Source: Bradyrhizobiaceae bacterium (lineage in GTDB: Bacteria; Bacteroidota; Ignavibacteria; Kapaibacteriales; Kapaibacteriaceae). Taken from it: a stretch of 64,000 bases of DNA. Of the stretch, positions 17,805 to 27,985 are shown piece after piece; the first letter of the stretch is position 1; the number at the start of each line of letters is the position of its first letter. The translations under genes and the position numbers were made by a program. The notes below the pieces were generated by a model that was given only the letters and a program-made list of their open reading frames with translations, had not been told where the DNA came from and searched no databases. The stretch covers positions 21,861-85,860 of the forward strand of contig JAGFIZ010000025.1 in assembly GCA_024103135.1 (NCBI GenBank). The letters are read 5' to 3'.

Positions 17805-19871
17805 TTGAAGCAGAAAAACATAAGTCGTTGGCTAATTCTTACACTGCCACTGTTGGCAGCAGCCTATCTATTCTACCCCACGTACGAGTACTATCAGCTT
17901 GACGGGGAGCGTAATGCTCTAAAGTCGGACTCGGCAGCGCTTGACGAGTGGGATCGTACAAACGAAGAAGCATACGAGAAAGCCAAGGCCGGTCGCCTGA
18001 AGCTTGGTCTTGATCTTCGTGGCGGTATGTACGTAACACTCGAGGTCGACGTGCTCAAGCTCATCGAAGAGTCAGCTCTTAAGGAAGCGGTGGACGATGA
18101 CTTTTTGCGCATCGTGGAGGAGACACGGAAGCAGACGGACAACACCGACCTGGATGTGTTGGACACGTTCCTTGCCAACATGAAGAAGCAAAACAAGCAG
18201 CTGATTCAGTACTTCACCGTCAGCAACCAGCTTGACGTGAATGAAGAAGCAGTCGAAACCAAGCTTCGCAAGGACGTTGATGATGCAATCGAGCAGGCCC
18301 TGCAGGTTATCAAGCAGCGTATCAACAAGTTCGACGTGTCGGAAGCGCAGATCGAGAAGGTTGGTTCACGGAGAATTCAGCTTGAACTTCCTGACGTGAA
18401 GGACGAGACAGAAATCCGCAAGCTTCTGCAGACAACAGCCCGTCTTGAATTCAAGCGCGTACTTAATGGTCCACGTCTGATTGCCATTGCCCAGAATCTT
18501 GACAATGCTCTCAAGGGCATTGTTGCTCCAGTGGCTGACACTGCAGTTGCCGACACAACTAAGGCCGACACCGTAAAGGCAGATTCAGCAGCGACGGCAA
18601 AGCGTGACAGTACGTCTGTTGCCAAGGCCGATTCGGCAAAGGCCGACTCTGCTAAACCAGCCGATACTGCGAAGAAGGATCCTTATGCAGGATTGAGCGA
18701 TGAAGAGCGTGCACGAAGAATTCGTGCCGACTTCCCCTTCACGTGGATGCTGTCCGGCATGTACGCCGCCAACGAGCAAGCACAGGGTCAGCAATTCTCT
18801 CTCTCCGGTGCCGACCTCAAGGCCTTCCCAGAGAGCGGCTTGTACAGCTTCTATGTAGGTGCTCGCGAAGTATCGCGGTTGTTGGCCTTGCTTGACCGTC
18901 CAGACGTACGTAGGGCAATCCCTGCAGACGTCTCGATCGTGGTCGACGCCAACCCAAGCGGTGCCAAGGATGCGCCCGAATCCGAAAAATTCTACAGTGT
19001 GTATTTGCTTGCCGCGGAGCCAGAGCTTACTGGTGATGTGATCACTGAGGCCTATCCTACGTTCGATCCAACGAACAATGCGCCAGTAGTCCACATGCAG
19101 ATGGACGCCGTTGGTTCAGAGCGTTGGGCTCAGATTACCGGTGCCAACGTTGGCAAGCGTATTGCCATCGTACTCGACGATCGTGTACACTCGGCACCAA
19201 ACGTTATTCAAAAGATTCCAAACGGCTCGTCACAAATCACTGGTTCTGGTAGTGCCGAAGAAGCCAATCTTCTGGCCGTTGTACTCAAGGCTGGTGCACT
19301 GAAAGCGCCAGTAAAGATTATCGAAGAACGTGTAGTTGGACCTTCGCTTGGTGAAGACTCCATCCGTCGAGGTATTACGAGCTCCATCATCTCGTTTGTT
19401 ATCGTAATCCTGTTCATGCTTGCCTACTATGCAGTGGGTGGTGCATTTGCCGATATCGCCTTGATGGTGAACGTCATTCTTGTTGTTGCAGCGCTTATCG
19501 CCTTCGGGGGAACGCTTACGCTGCCTGGCATTGCCGGTATCATTCTGGCTACGGCCATGGCTGTGGACGCTAACATCCTGATCTTCGAGCGCATACGCGA
19601 AGAGCTTGCAGCGGGCAGGACGCTTAGGTCGGCCGTTGATCTTGGTTTTGCCAAGGCATGGAGCGCCATACTTGACTCAAACCTTACGAACATGCTTTCG
19701 GGCTTGGTGCTCATCTTCTTGGGTACAGGTCCAGTGAAAGGCTTCGCTGTTACCCTCATCATTGGTGTGTTGATGACGTTGTTCACCGCTGTGGTCATGA
19801 CCCGCACGATGTTCGAACTAGCCATCTCTGCCGGTGCAACTTCAATCAACCTAGGTCAGAAGAAGGCCTGA
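17805..19871 (+). CDS. secD: Protein translocase subunit SecD
   Basis: 688 residues from a TTG at 17805, preceded at five bases by a full AGGAGG (17794-17799); the longer upstream open frame lacks a start with such a site. N-terminal membrane segment (about 9-25), the SecD motif LGLDLRGGM at about 66-74, a large periplasmic region and five C-terminal membrane segments containing DANILIFERIREE. SecD with SecF uses the proton gradient to help pull exported proteins through SecYEG. Odd: residues about 241-291 are a low-complexity insert rich in Ala, Asp, Lys, Ser and Thr (repeated KADS/ADT units) inside the first periplasmic domain. Operon: secD-secF-STAS-purA. Confidence 0.95.
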   Translation: MKQKNISRWLILTLPLLAAAYLFYPTYEYYQLDGERNALKSDSAALDEWDRTNEEAYEKAKAGRLKLGLDLRGGMYVTLEVDVLKLIEESALKEAVDDDFLRIVEETRKQTDNTDLDVLDTFLANMKKQNKQLIQYFTVSNQLDVNEEAVETKLRKDVDDAIEQALQVIKQRINKFDVSEAQIEKVGSRRIQLELPDVKDETEIRKLLQTTARLEFKRVLNGPRLIAIAQNLDNALKGIVAPVADTAVADTTKADTVKADSAATAKRDSTSVAKADSAKADSAKPADTAKKDPYAGLSDEERARRIRADFPFTWMLSGMYAANEQAQGQQFSLSGADLKAFPESGLYSFYVGAREVSRLLALLDRPDVRRAIPADVSIVVDANPSGAKDAPESEKFYSVYLLAAEPELTGDVITEAYPTFDPTNNAPVVHMQMDAVGSERWAQITGANVGKRIAIVLDDRVHSAPNVIQKIPNGSSQITGSGSAEEANLLAVVLKAGALKAPVKIIEERVVGPSLGEDSIRRGITSSIISFVIVILFMLAYYAVGGAFADIALMVNVILVVAALIAFGGTLTLPGIAGIILATAMAVDANILIFERIREELAAGRTLRSAVDLGFAKAWSAILDSNLTNMLSGLVLIFLGTGPVKGFAVTLIIGVLMTLFTAVVMTRTMFELAISAGATSINLGQKKA

Positions 19872-19890
19872 GGGTCAAATAGGGATTATC

Positions 19891-20838
19891 ATGGATCTGA
19901 TTAAAAAAACCAACATCGACTTTATCTCGCCACGGAAGACACTCTTCATCGTGTCGGCAGCAATTGCTGTGTTTGGTCTCATTGCAAGTTTTGCTCTGGG
20001 CATCGACCGTGGTATTGACTTCACTGGCGGTACGCAGGTAACGGTACGCTTCGAGAAGAACACTGCTTCAACGGAGCAAATCCGTACTGCAATCGGTTCG
20101 CTAGGTTATGAGGGTGCAGAACTCAAGAGCTTCGGTGCTCCAGGCGAATATCTGATTCGCATCGGAGTGGTTGGCAATCCGACCGAAGTGTCGCAGAATG
20201 TAGTCAGTGCACTTCAAACAAAGTTTCCAGCAGACAATGTGACGTTGCTTGGCACCGATAACGTTGCCAGCAAGGTCTCGAAGGAGCTTGCCATTGATTC
20301 GTTCATAGCTCTTGTTGTTGCTGTGATCGCCATCCTGCTGTACATCGCCTTCCGCTTTGAGTTCACCTTTGGTCTGGGATCGGTTGTTGCTCTTGTGCAT
20401 GACGTGGTCCTGGCCTTTGTGATCTCCTCGCTCTTTAACAAGCTCGGTCTTGTCAATCTGGATTTGAGCATCAACTCTATCGCTGCCTACTTGACGATCC
20501 TTGGTTACTCTATTAACGACAAGGTGGTGGTGTTCGACCGTATTCGTGAGAATCGCGAGAAGCACAAGGGTATGAGCTTGCCAGACCTGATCAACTTGAG
20601 CATTAACGAAACACTTGGCCGTACCATCGTTACGGGTGTTTCGGTACTTGCTGCCTTGCTTGTACTGGTGTTCTTTGGTGGCGACGTGCTTGAGGGCTTT
20701 GCCTTTACCATGTTCGTTGGTATCGTTATCGGTACCTATTCTTCGATCTACATCGCTGCATCGTTCGTGCTGTGGTATACCGATCGCGTCAAGCACAAGA
20801 ACGTAGGCAAAATGCACACGGCAGCAGCAAAGGGATAG
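19891..20838 (+). CDS. secF: Protein translocase subunit SecF
   Basis: 315 residues, starting 19 bases after secD. GIDFTGGTQVTVRF is the SecF family's periplasmic signature, and GYSINDKVVVFDRIRENRE lies in the conserved cytoplasmic loop; six membrane segments are visible. It works with SecD in the inner membrane. Start ATG is clear (ATTATCATGG context). Separate secD and secF genes are usual for many bacteria; some Bacteroidota have a fusion, so the split form is informative for lineage. Confidence 0.95.
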   Translation: MDLIKKTNIDFISPRKTLFIVSAAIAVFGLIASFALGIDRGIDFTGGTQVTVRFEKNTASTEQIRTAIGSLGYEGAELKSFGAPGEYLIRIGVVGNPTEVSQNVVSALQTKFPADNVTLLGTDNVASKVSKELAIDSFIALVVAVIAILLYIAFRFEFTFGLGSVVALVHDVVLAFVISSLFNKLGLVNLDLSINSIAAYLTILGYSINDKVVVFDRIRENREKHKGMSLPDLINLSINETLGRTIVTGVSVLAALLVLVFFGGDVLEGFAFTMFVGIVIGTYSSIYIAASFVLWYTDRVKHKNVGKMHTAAAKG

Positions 20839-20840
20839 GG

Positions 20841-22450
<1,610 letters not shown>

Positions 22451-22596
22451 GGCGATTGCCGCAGGGCATTCACGTCCTCGCGAAGCAGCAGGCAGGAACA
22501 GCTGCCATACACGTTTAAGCAATTGCGTTGCAAGTCCCTAACATTTAACGGTGTTGTTGGGTAACCACAAACGCGAAAATCTGTTATGTTTCCTGC

Positions 22597-25500
22597 ATGC
22601 GGATTCGGTTTGTACTGGTTACGCTGCTCTTCCTTGCAGCACTTGTTCCCACGCTAGCTCAGCGCTGGGCTCAAGCGCAGTTGCCTAGTCCGTACGATCA
22701 AGGGTATTATCTGGACATCTACTTCCTGCCCAGCAATCAGCTCTATGGCTGGGCTTGTGATAACGATAGCGGCTATGTTGTGCGCACCACCAACGGTGGA
22801 AAGTCCTGGCAAGGCACACGCGTAACGCCATCGGGATTCTGCCACCTCGAATACATCCAATTCCTTACAACAACCACGGGCTACTGCAGTGGACCCTGCG
22901 GCGTGTTCAAGAGCACCGATGGTGGAGCCTCGTGGACGCAAGTGATGGCTGGCACACCAAGCATTGTTGTGTGGGGCGGCTGGTTCAAATCCGAACAAGA
23001 AGGATGGGTTCTGGGAGGGGGCTGTGGCGTGAATAATTTCTACCACACCACCGATGGCGGAACAACATGGTCGCTGTTTCAAGACACGACGGTTAAACGT
23101 TCCAATCTTTCTGATCCATTGTGGCAGGCCGACATGGCCAGCGGCGAGCTCTATGCTTCTGGCAATGGTACACTCTGGCATTCAACCAACGATGGTGACA
23201 GCTGGTTTGTCGAGAGTTACACCGGTACCGATGCACCGTGGCAGGAAGAGCTTGCACGATACTCTACGACATTCATGATTGCTTGCTCCCAGAGCAATTG
23301 CGTTGCAAACACCGGCTTTGGTGGTATGCGGTGGAGTCATGATGATGGTGCTACATGGAATCAGTACAACACTGGTGCCGACATGTTTGGCTGTTACTTG
23401 CTAAGTGAGCAAAAGGCCTGGGCATCAGGTAGAAGTGCCAACGTGTGGTATACGGCGAATGGTGGCACAAGCTGGTCGAAGTATAACTGTGGGTTGAGCG
23501 GGAAGAATTTGGACGACATTTTCTTTCTGAACGACAGTACTGGGTGGGTAGTTGGGGATGGACTATTCTACCTTGCACCACCAAGGAGAACACAGACCGA
23601 TTCTCTCTTGGAGTTTCTTGGTGCATGTCCAGACTCAACCGTCCGTGATACCGTATGGGTTACCAACGAGAATTTCACGGAGAGTCCATGGACTATTGAG
23701 CTAACAGGAACGGACGCATGGATGTACCGTGTTGCCAACGTCATTCCCAAGCCCCTTCCAGCATGTACACCTGTCCCCGTAATCGTTGAGTACAAGGCCG
23801 TTGCACCCGGCAACCATCCTGCACAGATGGTTATTCGGATCAACAATCCCGACACGGTGTTGGTGGTTGACCTTGTTGGACTGCGCCGAACATTAAATGC
23901 TGGTCCACGAGACACACTCATCGAGTTTTCGCAGAAGGTAGGCGTCCCCATCTCACGAGTCCTGGAGTGGCGTGCCACGGCAGCACCGATTGAACAGATT
24001 GTGAACATTCAGAGGGACACGGGTTCAGCCATCCTTTCAATGATTGCTGCTTATCCGCAACCAATCAACGTCGTTGCACCGATATGTCAGACGCCAATCA
24101 TGGGCACACTTGTAGACACGGGATGGGTGAGTGCGCGATTCCGCGTGACACTTGCACCGTGTTATCGCGATACGCTGGTGACGGTGAGAGTGTATGGTCA
24201 GAGTGGAATCATCAATGCGCCCAAGACATTAGGAGCCGATCTGTTTTGTGCTACGTCGGACACCTTGCTTGTACCGATAAGCAATACAGGTAACATGGAC
24301 CTGACGGTTTACAATGCCGAGCTTGGCGGACTGAATCCAGAGTCCTTTGCCATACTCGAGATGAAGCGTGCAGGTAAGACGAATCCGTGGAAGATTGCAC
24401 CGGGTGAGGCAGACACGTTACTCGTGTTTGTTCAACCTCGCAGCAACGTGCAGCAAGCGGTGCTTCGTATCAATCATGACGATGCAACTACAGTACGTGG
24501 CATCGTGCAGCCATGGGAAATTCGATTGACGGCTACGGCTGCAGCTCAGGCAGAGACAACGGTGTTGCCTACGGAGATCGACCTAGGAATCATGTGCGTC
24601 GGGTCGGCAGTTGATACATTGTTTACCGTGAGCAATGCCAGCTCATTCGATGCTAACTACATCGTCACCACTGGCAGCACAAACATTACGCTGGCATCAT
24701 TTGCCACGACGCGTGTAAAGGCCAACGCTTCCAAGATTGAACGATTCTCCTATCAATGTGCCACAGTGGGCAACGTCACGGACACCATCGCAGTGCGTGT
24801 AAGTCCTTGCAACGTTCTTCATTCGGTTATTGTAAGAGCACAAGTTGTCGAAACCGAATTGCAAGTAGTACCAAGCCCCCTACAAGACTCAGTCTTCGTT
24901 GGCGATGTACTCACCACGTCGGTTGCCATTCGTAATACCACAAACAGACCAATCACCATAAACAGCGTCCGCTCATCAATCACCGACACAGAGCTCAGCG
25001 TGAAGGTGAACGTGCCAACAACAGTGGCACCAACCGATTCGTTGATGGTCCAGCTCACCTGGAAACCAAGTACTGTGCGAATACTCGCATCGCAGCTCAT
25101 TGTTGAGTCGGATGCCGCTTGTGTCGTCCAATCCAATTTTGAACTGCATAGTCTGAGCAACCTCGTCGAAGTGAGCCCACCGCAGCTCTCGCTCAGACAG
25201 CATTGCAGTGCAGAAGTCAAATACGACAGCGTACGAGTTACTGCACGAAGTTCGTCAGTGAGCTTTGCTGCACCTCGGCTAAGTGTTGCAGATGGGTTCA
25301 GCATTGTGCGTCCCGTCGGTCCCTTTGTCGTTGATCCTTCCACACCAGTGTACGTTGTCGTTGCCTTTGACCCATCGGTAAGTCTTGGCGTGAGTGACAC
25401 GCTTACGCTTGCAACGGCTGACCATTCGAGCGTATTCACTGTACCTCTTGTGGGCTCGGCCTACCTAGCAGAGTGGACCGTTGATCCACGTGATCTTGAT

Positions 25501-26814
25501 CTTGGCATCGTGCATGGTTGTGATACCATAGTGTCCACGCAAGTCGTTGTGCAGAATCTTGCTGCAAACCCACTCGTGGTTGACAGGATTGCCATCAGTG
25601 GTGCTTGGCTGAGTATACCAGCGGCCGGCAATCTCCCGTTGGTTGTTGATGGCATGTCAGCCGATACGTTGATGGTTGAGTGCAACCCAGCACAAGTGCC
25701 TGCTGGTGTTGCAACAGCAACCATTGAGTTTAACGACCACAACTGCAACACCACAAAGGTGGTCACACTAACGGTTCAACGTGTGGAGGACATGCTGGTC
25801 CTTGCCCCTAACCCTGTTGACGCTGGCGTGGTAGATACAGGGCTAACGGTTCAGCGGACAGCTTACGTCTACAATCCAACCAACACTCCACTTGCCATTG
25901 CCTCACTTAGCGTTGCAACGGGTCAGTCAGAGTGGGTGATGATGGACAACGTCGACGGTACCGTTGTACAGCCGATGGATACCGTCTTTGTCCAGCTCTC
26001 GTTCACGCCACACACGGATGCTACGCACGTAACGCAGCTCACACTCGTGCAAGGAGAGCCATGCAAGAGTAGCATGACAATAGAGCTACGAGGTCGGGGT
26101 CGGATTCCCGGAGTACCACCACAGTACGTCTGTATGATCGAAGCACCAGAGCAGCGCGTGGTACATGGCGATCGAGTTCAAGTGCCCATCACGTGGGTTG
26201 GAGATGTATCCGCAGCACGCATTGATTCCGTTGCTTTTACGGTGGACTTCTATCATCTGCTATTCCATGTGGATGCAGTGATTCCAGCAACCATGCCAGA
26301 CGTCGAGACCGCGTACACGCATGCAAACGGCACCCTGACAGTTATGATGAGGGCCGACAGTATGGGGCTGGGTAGACCGGGGACGCTAATCACGCTTGGC
26401 GGTATTGCCTCGCTAGCGATACCGGACAGCACATTGTTTACGTTTAGGGACATTCGCGTCTGGTCGGCCGATACCGTTACTGTACTCGACAACCCAGGCC
26501 TGCTAATCGTTGATGCATGCGGTCCACGGAACATCGTCTCCCTCACATCGCCAACATCATTGCAGGTGCTTCCACCGCTACCAGCAAGTGATCGGATCAT
26601 GCTATCCCTTGACGTTGCAAACCGCACGAATGTTAGCGTCGAGCTATTCAGCATTGAGGGCGACAAGGTCTATGCAATGAACGAGCAGGAAGCACAGCGA
26701 GGAAAACTCGCAATTGCCGTACCTGTACACAATCTTGCTTCAGGCACCTACTTGGTATTGGTGCGGACCACCAATGGCGGTCTGTTTAGTGCTCCGATTC
26801 AGGTGGTGCACTAG
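22597..26814 (+). CDS. Giant T9SS-secreted protein with Ycf48/BNR-type propeller and Ig-like repeats
   Basis: 1405 residues with a signal peptide (VLVTLLFLAALVPTLAQ). Residues about 25-330 contain repeated motifs of the Ycf48/BNR sialidase-type propeller (TTNGGKSWQGT, STDGGASWTQV, TTDGGTTWSLF, STNDGDSWFVE, TANGGTSWSKY). The rest is a chain of 'choice-of-anchor'/DUF1573-like Ig modules (VFVQPRSN..., TVLPTEIDLGIMCVGSAVDTLF, LDLGIVHGCDTIVSTQVVVQN), followed by a terminal segment like a T9SS sorting domain (NLASGTYLVLVRT). It is likely a surface or secreted structural or adhesive protein. Its 3' end overlaps the convergent gene by 29 bases. One octamer copy lies at 23016 and another at 24874. Confidence 0.86.
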   Translation: MRIRFVLVTLLFLAALVPTLAQRWAQAQLPSPYDQGYYLDIYFLPSNQLYGWACDNDSGYVVRTTNGGKSWQGTRVTPSGFCHLEYIQFLTTTTGYCSGPCGVFKSTDGGASWTQVMAGTPSIVVWGGWFKSEQEGWVLGGGCGVNNFYHTTDGGTTWSLFQDTTVKRSNLSDPLWQADMASGELYASGNGTLWHSTNDGDSWFVESYTGTDAPWQEELARYSTTFMIACSQSNCVANTGFGGMRWSHDDGATWNQYNTGADMFGCYLLSEQKAWASGRSANVWYTANGGTSWSKYNCGLSGKNLDDIFFLNDSTGWVVGDGLFYLAPPRRTQTDSLLEFLGACPDSTVRDTVWVTNENFTESPWTIELTGTDAWMYRVANVIPKPLPACTPVPVIVEYKAVAPGNHPAQMVIRINNPDTVLVVDLVGLRRTLNAGPRDTLIEFSQKVGVPISRVLEWRATAAPIEQIVNIQRDTGSAILSMIAAYPQPINVVAPICQTPIMGTLVDTGWVSARFRVTLAPCYRDTLVTVRVYGQSGIINAPKTLGADLFCATSDTLLVPISNTGNMDLTVYNAELGGLNPESFAILEMKRAGKTNPWKIAPGEADTLLVFVQPRSNVQQAVLRINHDDATTVRGIVQPWEIRLTATAAAQAETTVLPTEIDLGIMCVGSAVDTLFTVSNASSFDANYIVTTGSTNITLASFATTRVKANASKIERFSYQCATVGNVTDTIAVRVSPCNVLHSVIVRAQVVETELQVVPSPLQDSVFVGDVLTTSVAIRNTTNRPITINSVRSSITDTELSVKVNVPTTVAPTDSLMVQLTWKPSTVRILASQLIVESDAACVVQSNFELHSLSNLVEVSPPQLSLRQHCSAEVKYDSVRVTARSSSVSFAAPRLSVADGFSIVRPVGPFVVDPSTPVYVVVAFDPSVSLGVSDTLTLATADHSSVFTVPLVGSAYLAEWTVDPRDLDLGIVHGCDTIVSTQVVVQNLAANPLVVDRIAISGAWLSIPAAGNLPLVVDGMSADTLMVECNPAQVPAGVATATIEFNDHNCNTTKVVTLTVQRVEDMLVLAPNPVDAGVVDTGLTVQRTAYVYNPTNTPLAIASLSVATGQSEWVMMDNVDGTVVQPMDTVFVQLSFTPHTDATHVTQLTLVQGEPCKSSMTIELRGRGRIPGVPPQYVCMIEAPEQRVVHGDRVQVPITWVGDVSAARIDSVAFTVDFYHLLFHVDAVIPATMPDVETAYTHANGTLTVMMRADSMGLGRPGTLITLGGIASLAIPDSTLFTFRDIRVWSADTVTVLDNPGLLIVDACGPRNIVSLTSPTSLQVLPPLPASDRIMLSLDVANRTNVSVELFSIEGDKVYAMNEQEAQRGKLAIAVPVHNLASGTYLVLVRTTNGGLFSAPIQVVH

Positions 26815-27862
26815 CGATAGCAAAGAGTTTGCGCACTGCCTGATCAGCAGCCTCACGTAAAGCAGTCTTGGAGTCGGTTGTGAACTCCTGCGATGCACTG
26901 TGAAGGACCTGATACGTTCCATCAGGGTTCAGCGCGGCAAAGGACAGGGTGAGCATGGCTGTAGATCTGGAGAAGAAGAGCGTGCCTGTAATCATGGTAC
27001 TCACGTCGAATCCACGGAGAACACGCATCTCCAATTGTGATGTACCTCTGTCGTTCTCTGCTAGCTGAAATCCCGCAAGAGCAAACATCGAGTCGCGCGT
27101 TTCGATGTCGACCGTTACCAACGTATCCACGTGCTGCATAGTACCAACGATGGTCTGCACGAGATCGTACGACGTAATCGTTCGCTCCTTAAACAACTGC
27201 CACAAACCAGCTGGCTCGGTCGACGTGAACTCAATACCGCTAACTGCCACAAGCCGTGCAGGAAGCACCCGGAGGTCACGATGCAAGGTGTCGAATCGTG
27301 GAGCAGGATCCAGAACGAATGTCAAGGCTCGTTGGGCTGACGACAGAATTGCGGGATCGGCAACCATACCAGCATCGTTTGCATAGGTTACGGCAGCATA
27401 GCCAACGCCTGTACGTGGTGGCATTGAAGAGTCTGCAGTTGCAAGTGTCACCTCAGTGCGTACCAGTCGGAAAAACCGATCACACCGTGTAAACAACACC
27501 TGATTGCAGTGAGCCAGCTCAGCCGCCTTTGATAATGTAAGCGTACTGTCGTTGCGATACTCGCTGAGGATAGAGTCTTGCTCAGCTCGACCGATCATCT
27601 TCACCTTGGCAAGATCAGATGCCAGGTATAGCGCTGCTTCTACCTTGTTTGGGGTAACCAAGGTATCGGTCTCTACGCAATCCAGACTCCCGACCAGAAA
27701 GCACGGTGCTTCATGTGCAAGAGTAGTGGACGACGCTGTGCAAGCAAGCAATAGGACAAGCAGCAGTGACAAGGGGAATCCTGAGAACGTGTAAAAATCA
27801 ACTGTTTCAAAGCAAGGCACACACAACAATACCTCAATTTCTTGATTGCCGTGAATCAGCAC
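26786..27862 (-). CDS. Exported protein of unknown function
   Basis: Up to 358 residues. The start is unclear: the frame opens with GTG at 27862, but in-frame TTG codons at 27829 and 27826 would give a shorter N-terminus before the hydrophobic segment LSLLLVLLLACTASS, which is a signal peptide or lipobox (LLAC). The mature region has a region like CsgG/FlgO-type periplasmic proteins (repeated TRCDRFFRLVRTEVTLATADSS and a basic C-terminal helix with AVRKLFAIA), but similarity is too weak to assign. It converges with and overlaps the giant T9SS gene by 29 bases. Confidence 0.6.
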   Translation of the reverse strand: MLIHGNQEIEVLLCVPCFETVDFYTFSGFPLSLLLVLLLACTASSTTLAHEAPCFLVGSLDCVETDTLVTPNKVEAALYLASDLAKVKMIGRAEQDSILSEYRNDSTLTLSKAAELAHCNQVLFTRCDRFFRLVRTEVTLATADSSMPPRTGVGYAAVTYANDAGMVADPAILSSAQRALTFVLDPAPRFDTLHRDLRVLPARLVAVSGIEFTSTEPAGLWQLFKERTITSYDLVQTIVGTMQHVDTLVTVDIETRDSMFALAGFQLAENDRGTSQLEMRVLRGFDVSTMITGTLFFSRSTAMLTLSFAALNPDGTYQVLHSASQEFTTDSKTALREAADQAVRKLFAIASAPPESEH

Positions 27863-27985
27863 TGCACATGTCTTGAATGTTAAGAATCGGTAACACGCTG
27901 ATGTTACGTATTCATAACTCGGAAGGCGAAATGACGAAAAATAGTTTCGTGCATGATCACAGCGAAACAGAAAACACGGTGCTGG

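Noticed and set aside
22585..22592. TATGTTTC as a -7 box for the giant T9SS gene
   Set aside because: One mismatch, no -33 at a proper distance and the predicted start would fall on the ATG itself.
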